NCBI RefSeq assembly: GCF_006874475.1 | Contig: NZ_VIRM01000060.1 | Span: 1-57,397 of the forward strand | Length of the DNA: 57,397 nt | Origin: Microbispora hainanensis | GTDB lineage: Bacteria; Actinomycetota; Actinomycetes; Streptosporangiales; Streptosporangiaceae | Direction of reading: 5' to 3' | Shown here: positions 25,722 through 33,661 of the stretch, one piece after another | Layout of the letters: the number at the start of each line of letters is the position of its first letter | Position numbering within the stretch: position 1 is the stretch's first letter | Made by a program: the position numbers and the translations under genes | The notes under the pieces: generated by a model | What the model was told of the DNA's origin: nothing | The model's database searches: none | The model's input: only the letters and a program-made list of their open reading frames with translations

Positions 25722-25920
25722 GTGACGACGGCGACCACATCGGCCGGCGCCGTCGACGTCCTGATCGTCGGAGGCGGCATCGGCGGCCTGAGCGCGGCCT
25801 TCGCCCTGGCCCGCGACGGCCTGCGCAGTACATGGCGCAGGGCGCGATCATGGCCATCGAGGACGGCTGGGTGCTCGCCCGGCACGTCGCCGCCCGCACC
25901 CGCGCGCATCAAGACGGCGG
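25722..25920 (+). pseudogene. Internally deleted FAD hydroxylase gene (3-hydroxybenzoate 6-hydroxylase type)
   Basis: From GTG 25722 the frame encodes the FAD-binding start VDVLIVGGGIGGLSAAFAL as far as ARDGLR. At about 25826 it jumps, in another frame, to QYMAQGAIMAIEDGWVLARHVAA, which matches the conserved YMAQGA...EDAWVLA segment near residue 300 of such hydroxylases. About 260 residues between the two are missing. A gentisate-forming hydroxylase is expected at this operon position. The end merges with the 3' end of the convergent LacI gene. Confidence 0.75.
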
Positions 25921-26952
25921 GACGGGGCCCGTCGAGTCGCGGACGTTGAGGGTCGTGGCCAGCTGGAGGTGCCGGGAGGCGGGCTGGACGCCGTCCGCCA
26001 TGCCGACGACGGTCTCGACGGCCATCCGGCCCATGCCGACGAGAGGCTGCCGGACGGACGTGAGCCGGGGCGTGGTCCACTCGGTCTGCGGCGTGTCGTC
26101 GAACCCGGTGACCGACAGCTCGCCGGGGACGGCGATGTGCAGCTCCTTGGCCGCGGCGAGGACGCCGACGGCGATCTCGTCGTTGCCCGCGACGACGGCG
26201 GTCGGCCGATCGTCGAGCGCGAGAATCTCGCGGCCGTGCCGGAGCCCCGCCTCGACGGAGAACGCCTCGTGGCGGATCAGCGCGCGGTCCGGTGTGATGC
26301 CGGCCGAGTCGAGCGCCGCCTGATATCCGTGGAAGCGTTCCAGCGAGGGGGCCGAGCCCGGCGGGCCGCCGATCCAGGCGATCCTGCGATGGCCGAGCTT
26401 GATGACGTGCTCGGTCACCGAGCGCCCGCCCGCCCAGTTGGTGGAGCCGATGCTGACGACCCGTGACTCGGTCGTGTCGATCGGGTCGATCGTGACGACG
26501 GGCACATCGAGCTCCTCCGCCGACAGGAGCACCGCGTCGGGCACGGCGACGGCGAGCGCGACGATGCCGACGACGCCGGACGCCTTCTGCTCCTCCACCC
26601 AGGCACGGGCCGCCGCGCGGTTCGTGCTGATCGGCGCCTCGAGTGGCAGGCGCAGGAGGAGCTCGGCCTGCGCCGAGGTCGCGGCCATGAGTATCCCCTG
26701 GAGCACCGTCCCGGCATAACGGGACTCCACGAAGTCGAGCATGGTGATGAGCCTTCGGTCGCGCGGCTGCTCGTGCCGCGTCGCCGTCGGCCTGTAGCCG
26801 ATCTCGGCCATGACGCCGAGGACGAGCTCGCGTGTCTTGGCCCCCACGTCGCTGCGCCCGTTGAGCACCTTCGACGCGGTCGTCGTGGAGACGCCGGCCA
26901 GCCGGGCGACATCCGCCAGAGTGGCTCGCTCGGAACGACCTCGCCGTGCCAT
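25909..26952 (-). CDS. LacI-family regulator divergent from GH39 glycosidase gene
   Basis: The 347-aa protein has a LacI helix-turn-helix (ATLADVARLAGVSTTTASKV) and a sugar-sensor domain (VVTIDPIDTT, AWIGGPPGSAPSLERFHGY, VTGFDDTPQTEWTTPRLTSV). It is divergent from the GH39 gene, with 209 bp between starts, and two matching palindromes lie there. It likely represses that gene in the absence of a xylo- or arabino-oligosaccharide (inference). Its 3' end overlaps the hydroxylase remnant. Confidence 0.88.
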   Translation of the reverse strand: MARRGRSERATLADVARLAGVSTTTASKVLNGRSDVGAKTRELVLGVMAEIGYRPTATRHEQPRDRRLITMLDFVESRYAGTVLQGILMAATSAQAELLLRLPLEAPISTNRAAARAWVEEQKASGVVGIVALAVAVPDAVLLSAEELDVPVVTIDPIDTTESRVVSIGSTNWAGGRSVTEHVIKLGHRRIAWIGGPPGSAPSLERFHGYQAALDSAGITPDRALIRHEAFSVEAGLRHGREILALDDRPTAVVAGNDEIAVGVLAAAKELHIAVPGELSVTGFDDTPQTEWTTPRLTSVRQPLVGMGRMAVETVVGMADGVQPASRHLQLATTLNVRDSTGPVPPS

Positions 26953-26969
26953 CGGCGCTCCCTTCGGGC

Positions 26970-27008
26970 TGCGAACTTCGGTTGCGAACTTCGGTTGCGA
27001 ACTTCGGG
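26970..27008. repeat. 13-bp tandem repeat (three copies) in divergent promoter
   Basis: Units TGCGAACTTCGGT begin at 26970, 26983 and 26996 (last base differs). They lie just before the LacI start on the regulator side of the intergenic region. Confidence 0.9.
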
Positions 27009-27011
27009 CTA

Positions 27012-27146
27012 CGAAACTTTTTCGAAAGCTACCACTGCCTTCGTTCGTCCGATGCTGCAGTCATTCTCCCTTGTCCGGCCGTTGACGCCGGCCGGACGCA
27101 CCACCTACTGTCCTGGCAGCAACGAACAAATTGCGAAATATTTTCG
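27012..27146. promoter_or_regulatory. Paired LacI operators CGAAA-N3-TTTCG
   Basis: CGAAA-CTT-TTTCG (27012-27024) and CGAAA-TAT-TTTCG (27134-27146) have the same perfect 5-bp arms and 3-bp spacer; their flanks also agree. The second lies 15 bp before the GH39 start. They are the natural sites for the LacI protein encoded at 25909-26952. Confidence 0.65.
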
Positions 27147-27161
27147 GAAGAGAAGTGAGCC

Positions 27162-28787
27162 ATGACAAGTGAGTCCCGGTTGATGATCGACGGCACGCCG
27201 TGCGACGACAGCGCGTTCCCGCACGTGTGGAGCTGGTGCATCGGCGCCGGGCGGGCTAACGAGGCGCTGCGCGCGGATTGGCAGCGGCAGTTCGCCGAAG
27301 TCGTGGACGCCTGCGGGGTGCGGTACATCCGTTTCCACGGCGTCTTCCACGACGACATGTTCGTCTACCGGGAGAGCTATGGCGGTGGTTTCGGCCCGAA
27401 CACGCCCCTCGACTCGCCCGTCTACACGTTCGGCTACCTGGACAAGGTGTTCGACTTCATCCTGGAGTGCGGTGCCCGTCCGTTCGTCGAGCTGGGCTTC
27501 ATGCCGCGCGAGCTGGCGACGGCGACGGAGACGGTGTTCTGGTGGGGCGCCCACTGCAGCCCGCCGAAGGACATGACGCGCTGGGGCGAGCTGGTGACGC
27601 GGACGGTCGAGCACTGGATCGACCGCTACGGCCTCGACGAGGTGCGGGAGTGGCGGTTCGAGGTGTGGAACGAGCCGAACCTGGTGCCCCACTTCTGGAC
27701 CGGGACGAAGACCGAGTATTTCGAGCTGTACGAGCAGACCGTGAGGGCCATCAAGAGAATCGATCCCGCGTTGAAGGTGGGCGGGCCCGCGACGAGCGTC
27801 TTCGTGCCCGACGACCGCTACAAGGGCGAGGTCGAGGACCGCGCCGCGGCGCACGGGACGGCCGGCGCGGCCGACGTGGACGCGCTCGACTGGCGCCCGG
27901 TGTGGATCGAGGACTTCATCGCCTGGTGCGCGGAGCGCGGACTGCCGATCGACTTCATCTCGACGCACACCTACCCCACCGACTTCGCGTTCGGCGCCGA
28001 CGGCGAGGCCGTGCAGATCACCCGGTACGCCGACGCGACGTTCGACGATCTGACCCTGCTGCGCAGGCTCGTGAACGACAGCGCCTACCCCGACGCGGAG
28101 ATCCACATCACGGAGTGGTCGACGTCGCCGTCATCGCGTGACTTCATCCACGACACCCTGTTCGCGGCGACCTTCATCACGCGGTGCTACCTGCGGTGCG
28201 CCACCCTCGCCGACTCGATCTCCTACTGGACCTTCACCGACGTGTTCGAGGAGGGCGGCGCCGGGATCGGGCCGTTTCACGGCGGATTCGGCCTGGTGAA
28301 CGAGGCCGGCATCCACAAGCCCACGTTCCACGCGTTCGCGATGCTGGGACGGCTCGGCGACCGGCTGCTGCGCGGGACGTCCGACGGGGTCGTGACCCGG
28401 GACAGCCGGACGTCGGCGGTGTCGGCGGTGTTCTTCAACTACCCGGAGGACATGGCCATGCGGGGCGTCCGGGCACAGAGCTCGTACGCGGCGACGCGCG
28501 CGCTGGCCGAGATCGGGCCGAGCCGGAGGATCCGGCACTCGATCGGCGGGCTGAAGCCGGGCACCACGTTCCTCGTCGAAATCATGGACTGGGAGCACGG
28601 AAACGTCGCCGAGGCCTGGTATCGGCTCGGGTCGCCCCTCAACCCGTCCCGCGCCGAGAGCGAGCACCTGAGCAGGGTCGCCGACGCGCTCCGCAGGTTC
28701 ACGCTGACCGTGCCGGAAACCGGTGTGCTCGATCTCGACGTCGAGCTCGCGCCGTGGGCGGTGATGTCACTGCGGCAGTCGGCCTGA
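27162..28787 (+). CDS. Cytosolic GH39 glycosidase (beta-xylosidase-like)
   Basis: The 541-aa protein has no signal peptide. It has a TIM barrel with acid/base E171 in EVWNEPNL and nucleophile E318 in HITEWSTS, then a C-terminal beta-sandwich, the normal GH39 beta-xylosidase plan and length. It should cleave short xylo- or arabino-type oligosaccharides inside the cell. Start ATG 27162 follows AAGAGAAG. It stands alone behind a LacI-controlled promoter. Other GH39 activities cannot be ruled out. Confidence 0.85.
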   Translation: MTSESRLMIDGTPCDDSAFPHVWSWCIGAGRANEALRADWQRQFAEVVDACGVRYIRFHGVFHDDMFVYRESYGGGFGPNTPLDSPVYTFGYLDKVFDFILECGARPFVELGFMPRELATATETVFWWGAHCSPPKDMTRWGELVTRTVEHWIDRYGLDEVREWRFEVWNEPNLVPHFWTGTKTEYFELYEQTVRAIKRIDPALKVGGPATSVFVPDDRYKGEVEDRAAAHGTAGAADVDALDWRPVWIEDFIAWCAERGLPIDFISTHTYPTDFAFGADGEAVQITRYADATFDDLTLLRRLVNDSAYPDAEIHITEWSTSPSSRDFIHDTLFAATFITRCYLRCATLADSISYWTFTDVFEEGGAGIGPFHGGFGLVNEAGIHKPTFHAFAMLGRLGDRLLRGTSDGVVTRDSRTSAVSAVFFNYPEDMAMRGVRAQSSYAATRALAEIGPSRRIRHSIGGLKPGTTFLVEIMDWEHGNVAEAWYRLGSPLNPSRAESEHLSRVADALRRFTLTVPETGVLDLDVELAPWAVMSLRQSA

Positions 28788-28809
28788 GCACGAGGGCCTT
28801 CGCCCAGGC

Positions 28810-29181
28810 TTGACAGTCTCAGCGCGCCCACTGGTCGCGGTGTTCTGGAACGACCAGAACCGGATCGCGCCCCGTTCACGACGCGTACGCCCTCGGTGGG
28901 CGCGGGCTGTGCTCGTGACGCTCCTGCTCGCGGTTCCGGCTTCGTGCTCGTACTACGTCGCCACCTACAACAACCGGGCGCCCACTCCGCTCGACGGCAC
29001 ACGGAACGTGACGGCGGGCGCCTTCCGGCCGCCTGGCCTGCCCGGTCCGGCCGAGCGCGTCTACTTCGAGCACAGACCTCCGGACGATCGTTGCTCTGGG
29101 AGCTGCGTCCTATGCCTCCCGGGGAGCTCCGCGGCGGCCTTCGCGCAGGTGAGGCAGAGTGACGTGGCTTACATCATATGA
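28810..29181 (+). CDS. Uncertain small ORF, possibly a remnant or small lipoprotein
   Basis: A 123-codon frame contains a short hydrophobic stretch ending VPASCSYYVATYNN, which could be a lipoprotein signal, then Pro-rich sequence with no known domain. There is no ribosome site, and the frame runs into the operator region of the next gene. I do not recognise it. It may be non-coding or decayed. Confidence 0.2.
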   Translation: MTVSARPLVAVFWNDQNRIAPRSRRVRPRWARAVLVTLLLAVPASCSYYVATYNNRAPTPLDGTRNVTAGAFRPPGLPGPAERVYFEHRPPDDRCSGSCVLCLPGSSAAAFAQVRQSDVAYII

Positions 29182-29194
29182 ATTACATATGTGC
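29172..29194. promoter_or_regulatory. GntR-type operator before the second-locus regulator
   Basis: CATCATATGAAT (29172-29183) matches, in reverse complement, the ATACGTATGATG element at 36947-36958 in 10 of 12 positions. ACATATGTGC at 29185-29194 looks like a second half-site. It lies about 45 bp before the GntR start and fits autoregulation. Confidence 0.5.
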
Positions 29195-29236
29195 AGGCAC
29201 GTATACTGGGCTGGTGATAATCCTCCTGGAGGCCCA

Positions 29237-30028
29237 GTGACTGCCGCGTCCTCTCAATCCGGTCCGACCGGGAGCCCTTCCCGCTCGCTGGAGCCGCCCA
29301 GCTATCGACGCCCGAGGCGCCTCGGCGACACCGTTGTCACCTATCTGGTCGACCGCATCGTATCGGGTGCCTATCCCGTCGACACCGTACTTCCGACAGA
29401 ACCCGAGCTGTGCCAGGAGTTCGGCGTCTCCCGCACCGTGGTCCGCGAGTCGATCAAGCTCCTGGAGGCGAAGGGCCTGGTCAAGGCCACACCGGGCCGG
29501 GGGACCCGGGTCCTCGAGCCCATCGGCTGGAACCTGCTGGACCCCCTCGTCCTCGAGGCGCAGATCCGGCACGACGCCACCCTGTCCATCCTCGACGACC
29601 TCATCAACGTCCGGGCGGCGCTCGAGTGCGACATGGCGGCGCAGTGCGCCCGCGTGATCACACCGGCCCAGGCCGAGGAGCTGAAGAAGCAGGCGAACGT
29701 GCTCGCGGAGAGCCTGCACGACCCGGACCGCTACGGCAGGGAGGACGTCGCCTTCCACGAGATGATCATGCTGGTCTCCGGCAACCGCCTCGGTCACGCG
29801 ATCATCCACGGCATCCACGCCAAGGCGCGGCTGTCGAGCCGCTACAACGGCGATCCGAACAGGGAGGAACTCCTCCAGTCGCTCGCCGAGCACCGGCAGA
29901 TCGAGTCGATGATCCTCCAGCGCGACGCCCAGGGTGCCGCGGCCGCGATGCGCGTCCACATACTGGGCTCGTGGGCCAGGCGCCGCCCCGGCGTACGCGG
30001 AGCGATGGGCCAGGAAGACGGCTCCTGA
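29237..30028 (+). CDS. GntR-family regulator, FCD subgroup, of the second sugar locus
   Basis: The 263-aa protein has a GntR winged helix (LGDTVVTYLVDRIVSGAYPV; VSRTVVRESIKLLEAKGLV) and an FCD domain (EDVAFHEMIMLVSGN). GTG 29237 is preceded by TGGAGG and begins shortly before the domain; the frame upstream to 29159 covers operator DNA. It heads the second locus and, by shared upstream motifs, probably controls the importer/dehydrogenase and the beta-helix/kinase promoters too. It resembles galactonate- or gluconate-responsive FCD regulators, but the effector is unknown. Confidence 0.85.
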   Translation: MTAASSQSGPTGSPSRSLEPPSYRRPRRLGDTVVTYLVDRIVSGAYPVDTVLPTEPELCQEFGVSRTVVRESIKLLEAKGLVKATPGRGTRVLEPIGWNLLDPLVLEAQIRHDATLSILDDLINVRAALECDMAAQCARVITPAQAEELKKQANVLAESLHDPDRYGREDVAFHEMIMLVSGNRLGHAIIHGIHAKARLSSRYNGDPNREELLQSLAEHRQIESMILQRDAQGAAAAMRVHILGSWARRRPGVRGAMGQEDGS

Positions 30029-30107
30029 GAAGGCCGCCACCGTGACGTCCGCCGCAGCCGGCGTCACGGTGGGAGCCGGGGCGCACGCCCCGCCCGCGCC
30101 CGGGTGA

Positions 30108-30165
30108 CAGGGCCCGGGTATCAGGGCCCGGGTATCAGGGCCCGGGTATCAGGGCCCGGGTATCA
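30108..30165. repeat. 14-bp tandem repeat at the end of the aldose dehydrogenase gene
   Basis: Units CAGGGCCCGGGTAT start at 30108, 30122, 30136 and 30150; the next, diverging unit begins at 30164. The TGA of the minus-strand dehydrogenase (30163-30165) lies at the array edge. Each unit holds GGGCCC and CCCGGG palindromes. Confidence 0.9.
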
Positions 30166-31164
30166 GGGTTCGCGCGTCCGCACGGCCCCGGCCGGGATCA
30201 GGCTCTCGGCGATCAGGTCGTCCCAGAGCCCGCCGGGGATGTCGGTCTCGAACCGCCCGAGGTTCTCGTCCACCTCGCGTGGCGAGCGCATGCCGACGGC
30301 GATCGCGGAGACCGCGGGGTGCAGCAGGGGGAAGGCCAGCGCGGCGGCGGGAAGTTCGACGCCGTGATCCGCGCAGATCGACGCGATGCGCTCGGCGCGC
30401 CCGATCACGTCCGCACCGGGGGCGCGATACTCGTACGTCGAGCCGGGCGCGGGGCGGGGGGTGGAGAGCAGGCCGGTGGCGAAGACGCCGACCGCCACCA
30501 CGGCGACACCGAAGCGATGGGCCGGTGCGAGCACCGAGTCGAGTGCGGTGTGGTCGAGCAGGGAGTAGCGGTTGGCCAGCATGATCACGTCGACGAGCCC
30601 GTCCTCGATGACCCCGGCGAGCCCGGCGGTGGAGTTGGTCCCGATGCCGATGGCCTTCACGACGCCGCGGGCCTTCAGCCGCGCCAGCGCCGCGAGCCCT
30701 TCCCCCGTCGCGCCCTCCCACGCCTGGTCGGGATCGTGCAGGTACAGGATGTCCACCGACTCGAGCCCGAGGCGCGTCAGGCTCTCCTGAAGCGACCGTT
30801 CGACACCCGCCACCGAGAAGTCCCACTGCCGTGTGAGGTCACCGGGGACGGCGAACCCGTCGTCGTCCCGTTCCCGGGGCCGGGGATTGGGCACGATCAG
30901 GCGTCCGACCTTGGTGGACACGACGAACTCGTCGCGAGGGCGGCCGCGCAACCCGGCGCCGATGCGGCGTTCGGAGAGCCCGAGGCCGTAGTGCGGCGCG
31001 GTGTCGAAGTAGCGGATGCCGCGATCCCACGCGCGGCGCATCGTCAGGGCGGCCTCGTCGTCGGTCATCGGACGGGCGAAGTTGCCGAGCGGCGATCCGC
31101 CGAGGCCGATGACGCCGTGCTTCGACCGTCCCCGCTTCAGCAGCTCCGCGGCCTGCGCCGTCAT
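30163..31164 (-). CDS. Aldo/keto reductase: L-fucose / D-threo-aldose 1-dehydrogenase type
   Basis: The 333-aa product is an aldo/keto reductase of the D-threo-aldose dehydrogenase subgroup. The tetrad is visible: D and Y in YFDTAPHYG, K in STKVG, H in LYLHDPD. Such enzymes oxidise L-fucose, L-galactose or D-arabinose to the 1,5-lactone. ATG 31164 overlaps the amidohydrolase stop (ATGA), so the apparent upstream extension is not coding. It is the last gene of a tightly coupled set: dehydratase, mutarotase, lactonase, dehydrogenase. This order encodes the first steps of a non-phosphorylative deoxysugar route. Confidence 0.85.
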   Translation of the reverse strand: MTAQAAELLKRGRSKHGVIGLGGSPLGNFARPMTDDEAALTMRRAWDRGIRYFDTAPHYGLGLSERRIGAGLRGRPRDEFVVSTKVGRLIVPNPRPRERDDDGFAVPGDLTRQWDFSVAGVERSLQESLTRLGLESVDILYLHDPDQAWEGATGEGLAALARLKARGVVKAIGIGTNSTAGLAGVIEDGLVDVIMLANRYSLLDHTALDSVLAPAHRFGVAVVAVGVFATGLLSTPRPAPGSTYEYRAPGADVIGRAERIASICADHGVELPAAALAFPLLHPAVSAIAVGMRSPREVDENLGRFETDIPGGLWDDLIAESLIPAGAVRTREP

Positions 31165-32075
31165 GATGTGCCGAGCCGGTAGAAGGCCGACGCGGTGCCC
31201 GACATGATCGCCTGGCGCTCCGCCGGGCTCAGCTCGCCGACCAGTTCGTCCACCGCTGCTCGCCAGGCGACCGGGCCTGCTCCCAGTTCGGCGAGCGGCC
31301 AGTCGGAGCCGTACATGAGCCGCTCCGGGCCGAACGCCTCCAGCGCCACGCCGACCGCCCGGCGCAGGCGGGCACCGTCTCGTCCGGCGGCAGCCGGGTG
31401 CTCGGCTCGTCCGGCGGCAGCCGGGTGCTCGGCTCGTCCGGCGGCAGCCGGGTGCTCGGCGCCGCCGCTCACCAGCCCGGCCAGCCCGGAGATCTTCGCG
31501 CAGGTGTTCGGCCGTGCGGCGAGCTCGCGCAGGCCGGCCTCCCAGCCGTCGTCGTCGTCCGCTTCGGCGATCCCGCCGAGATGGTCGACGACGAAGCGCA
31601 CGCCGGGATGCGCGGCCGCGACGGTCGCGGCCAGCGGCAGCTGCCACGACCGCACCACCAGGTCGAAGCCGAGGTCGCGGGCGGCCAGCCGGTCGAGCGC
31701 CGTTCCCACGTCGGGTCGTCCGAGCCAGCCGGGATCGGCGTCGACGTGGACCAGGTGACGGATCCCGACCAGCCTCCGGCGCGCCCCGGGGGCGAGCTGG
31801 TCGAGCTGCGCCGCGACATCGGCAGTGAGGTCGGCCCAGCCGACCACACCCGCGACGCGCGGGCCCGCCTGTGTCAGCAGCCGCCTCGTCTCGGCGGCGC
31901 TGTTGATCGACTGCACGACGACGGCGACGTCCACGCCGGTCGAGTCGAGCATCCGCTCGAGGTCGCCGTGCGCGAAGTCTCTGTCGATCGCCGCCATCGT
32001 CACCGGGTCGATCCACGGCTGCGGATCGGTGGCCCGGTTCCAGAAATGCACGTGCGCGTCGACGGAACGGATCAC
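31161..32075 (-). CDS. Amidohydrolase family 2 protein, probable L-fucono-lactonase
   Basis: The 304-aa product has a metal-dependent hydrolase barrel: VDAHVHFWN at the start, VVQSINS, RFVVDHLGG and MYGSDWPLA near the end. Sugar lactonases acting on fucono- and rhamnono-lactone belong to this group. GTG 32075 overlaps the mutarotase stop (GTGA). Residues about 205-231 contain a threefold repeat of AEHPAAAGR encoded by a 27-bp tandem repeat, in a loop where relatives have a short turn. Confidence 0.8.
   Translation of the reverse strand: MIRSVDAHVHFWNRATDPQPWIDPVTMAAIDRDFAHGDLERMLDSTGVDVAVVVQSINSAAETRRLLTQAGPRVAGVVGWADLTADVAAQLDQLAPGARRRLVGIRHLVHVDADPGWLGRPDVGTALDRLAARDLGFDLVVRSWQLPLAATVAAAHPGVRFVVDHLGGIAEADDDDGWEAGLRELAARPNTCAKISGLAGLVSGGAEHPAAAGRAEHPAAAGRAEHPAAAGRDGARLRRAVGVALEAFGPERLMYGSDWPLAELGAGPVAWRAAVDELVGELSPAERQAIMSGTASAFYRLGTS
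31381..31461. repeat. 27-bp coding tandem repeat (three copies)
   Basis: Three near-identical units start at 31381, 31408 and 31435. The length is a multiple of three, so copy changes keep the lactonase frame. The encoded unit is AEHPAAAGR. Confidence 0.9.
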
Positions 32076-32437
32076 GACAGGTGCCAGACTTCGTCGAGCG
32101 GCTGCCACAGCGCGCCGGGATCGCGTTCCTCGGCGATGCGCACCTGGCAGGGGTCGGTGTGCGTCCACCACTCGCGCGTCACCGGGTCCTCGGCGATGCG
32201 GGCCATGTCGGCGGCGTGGTCGTCGCCGACGTACTCGTAGTAGGCGAACAGCGTGTCGCCGACGATGAAGATCGAGTAGTTCGTGACGTTCGCGTCGCGC
32301 AGGGTCTGCTCGACCTGCGGCCAGACGTTGCGGTGCAGTTCGAGGTACTCCTCGCGGCGCTCGGGCCGGACGCCGACGACGAAGGCGTGACGCTGGACGC
32401 GGGGCTGTGCGCCGTGCTCGCCGGTTCGCTCGCTCAC
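32072..32437 (-). CDS. L-rhamnose/L-fucose mutarotase family protein (DUF718)
   Basis: The 121-aa protein matches the RhaM family in size and motifs: QRHAFVVGVRPERREEYLELH, NYSIF, YYEY and REWWTHTDPCQ. These enzymes interconvert the alpha and beta anomers of L-rhamnose or related 6-deoxysugars before dehydrogenation. It overlaps the dehydratase gene by 4 bp upstream and the lactonase by 4 bp downstream. Confidence 0.85.
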   Translation of the reverse strand: MSERTGEHGAQPRVQRHAFVVGVRPERREEYLELHRNVWPQVEQTLRDANVTNYSIFIVGDTLFAYYEYVGDDHAADMARIAEDPVTREWWTHTDPCQVRIAEERDPGALWQPLDEVWHLS

Positions 32438-33633
32438 GATCCCACCCGCTCTCCGGCGCGCACGCCGTCGCGGTCGTCCTCGGAACCCGGCACGAGAGAA
32501 TCCGGCACGAGACGCAGGCCCGCCCGCTTGGGGCGGACGTGGGGCCCGTCGATCGCGGCCGGCGGATCGGCGGCCCGCACGGCGTTGATGTGCTCCTCGT
32601 CCACCCGGATGCCGATGCCCGGCTCGTCGCCGAGGACGATCCCGCCGTCCTCGAACTCCTGGTCGACGTGGAGTCCGATGGGGGCCGACAGGTCCTGGAC
32701 CTCGAAGGCCAGGTGGTTCGGCACGGCCACGGCGGCGTGCGCGATCGGGTTGGCGTGGTAGGCCACCGGGCTCACGGGCAGGTCACGGCTGTGCGCCACC
32801 GCGGCCACCCGCAGGAAGTGCGTGATGCCCCACACGTTGCCCACCTGGACGATGTCGACGGCGTCGGCGTCCAGGAGCGGCCGATACTGCTCGAGACCGG
32901 TGAGGTTCTCGCCGGTCGCCACGCCGGCGCGGATGCCCCGCCGGACCGAGGCGAGCCCGGCCGCGTCCCATCGCCGCACCGGCTCCTCCACCCAGGCGAG
33001 GTCCACCGACCGCTCCAGCGCCGTGATGTAGCGCACGGCCTGCGAGCGGTTCCACGACTCGTTGGCGTCGAGCATGAGCGCGGGGTCCTCCGAGTTGCGC
33101 GCGAGGACGTCCCGCAGCGCCAGCAGCCGGCGCCGGTCGTGTTCGAGGCTCCGGCCGCCCTTGAGCTTGGCGGCGCTGAAGCCCCGCTCCGCGAAGCGCT
33201 CGTAGAGGCGCACGAGGGCGTCGTCGTCCAGTGCGATGTCCAGCCCGGACGCGTAGCCCGGGACGAACCGGTCACGTCCGCCGAGAGTGCGCCACAGCGG
33301 CTCGCCGGCGGCCTTCGCCTTGAGGTCCCACAGCGCCATGTCGACGGCGCCGATCGCGCCGAACGTCGCGCCGGAGTGGCCGGTCTTGAAGACCCGGTCG
33401 ACCATCCGGTCGTAGAGCGAGAAGACGGCCCGCGGGTCCTCGCCCTCGACGGCGCCGAAGACGCGGTCGATATCGCCGTGCGCCCCGAGCCCGACACCCT
33501 CGACACCGCTGTCGGTCTCGAGGATCAGCACGTGCACGTCGGTGCGCGACTCGGGCATGACGCCGTTGGCGTCGCCGATCAGCCGGCCCCAGTCGTGCGC
33601 AGTGGTCAGGCTGCGATAGCCGGTGACCTTCAC
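32434..33633 (-). CDS. Enolase-superfamily enzyme, probable sugar-acid dehydratase with atypical active site
   Basis: The 399-aa protein has the mandelate-racemase capping domain and barrel: KLK (K156, K158) and metal ligands D189 (DANESW), E216 (WVEEP) and E242 (TGENL). The usual Asp of the His-Asp dyad is glycine (G265 in IVQVGNV), and the usual SPH motif is replaced by SPVAYHANP, with H293 displaced. E311 is in place. Chemistry may therefore differ from FucD. GTG 33633 follows AAAGGAG. By operon position it should dehydrate the acid from the lactonase. The last 40 residues are an extra charged tail. Confidence 0.72.
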   Translation of the reverse strand: MKVTGYRSLTTAHDWGRLIGDANGVMPESRTDVHVLILETDSGVEGVGLGAHGDIDRVFGAVEGEDPRAVFSLYDRMVDRVFKTGHSGATFGAIGAVDMALWDLKAKAAGEPLWRTLGGRDRFVPGYASGLDIALDDDALVRLYERFAERGFSAAKLKGGRSLEHDRRRLLALRDVLARNSEDPALMLDANESWNRSQAVRYITALERSVDLAWVEEPVRRWDAAGLASVRRGIRAGVATGENLTGLEQYRPLLDADAVDIVQVGNVWGITHFLRVAAVAHSRDLPVSPVAYHANPIAHAAVAVPNHLAFEVQDLSAPIGLHVDQEFEDGGIVLGDEPGIGIRVDEEHINAVRAADPPAAIDGPHVRPKRAGLRLVPDSLVPGSEDDRDGVRAGERVGS

Positions 33634-33661
33634 GGGTTCTCCTTTGTGACGGTAATGCGAC

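Noticed and set aside
30163..32016. A single 617-codon protein covering the aldose dehydrogenase and more
   Set aside because: The upstream half is an out-of-frame reading of the lactonase gene; the true start is ATG 31164, which overlaps the lactonase stop.
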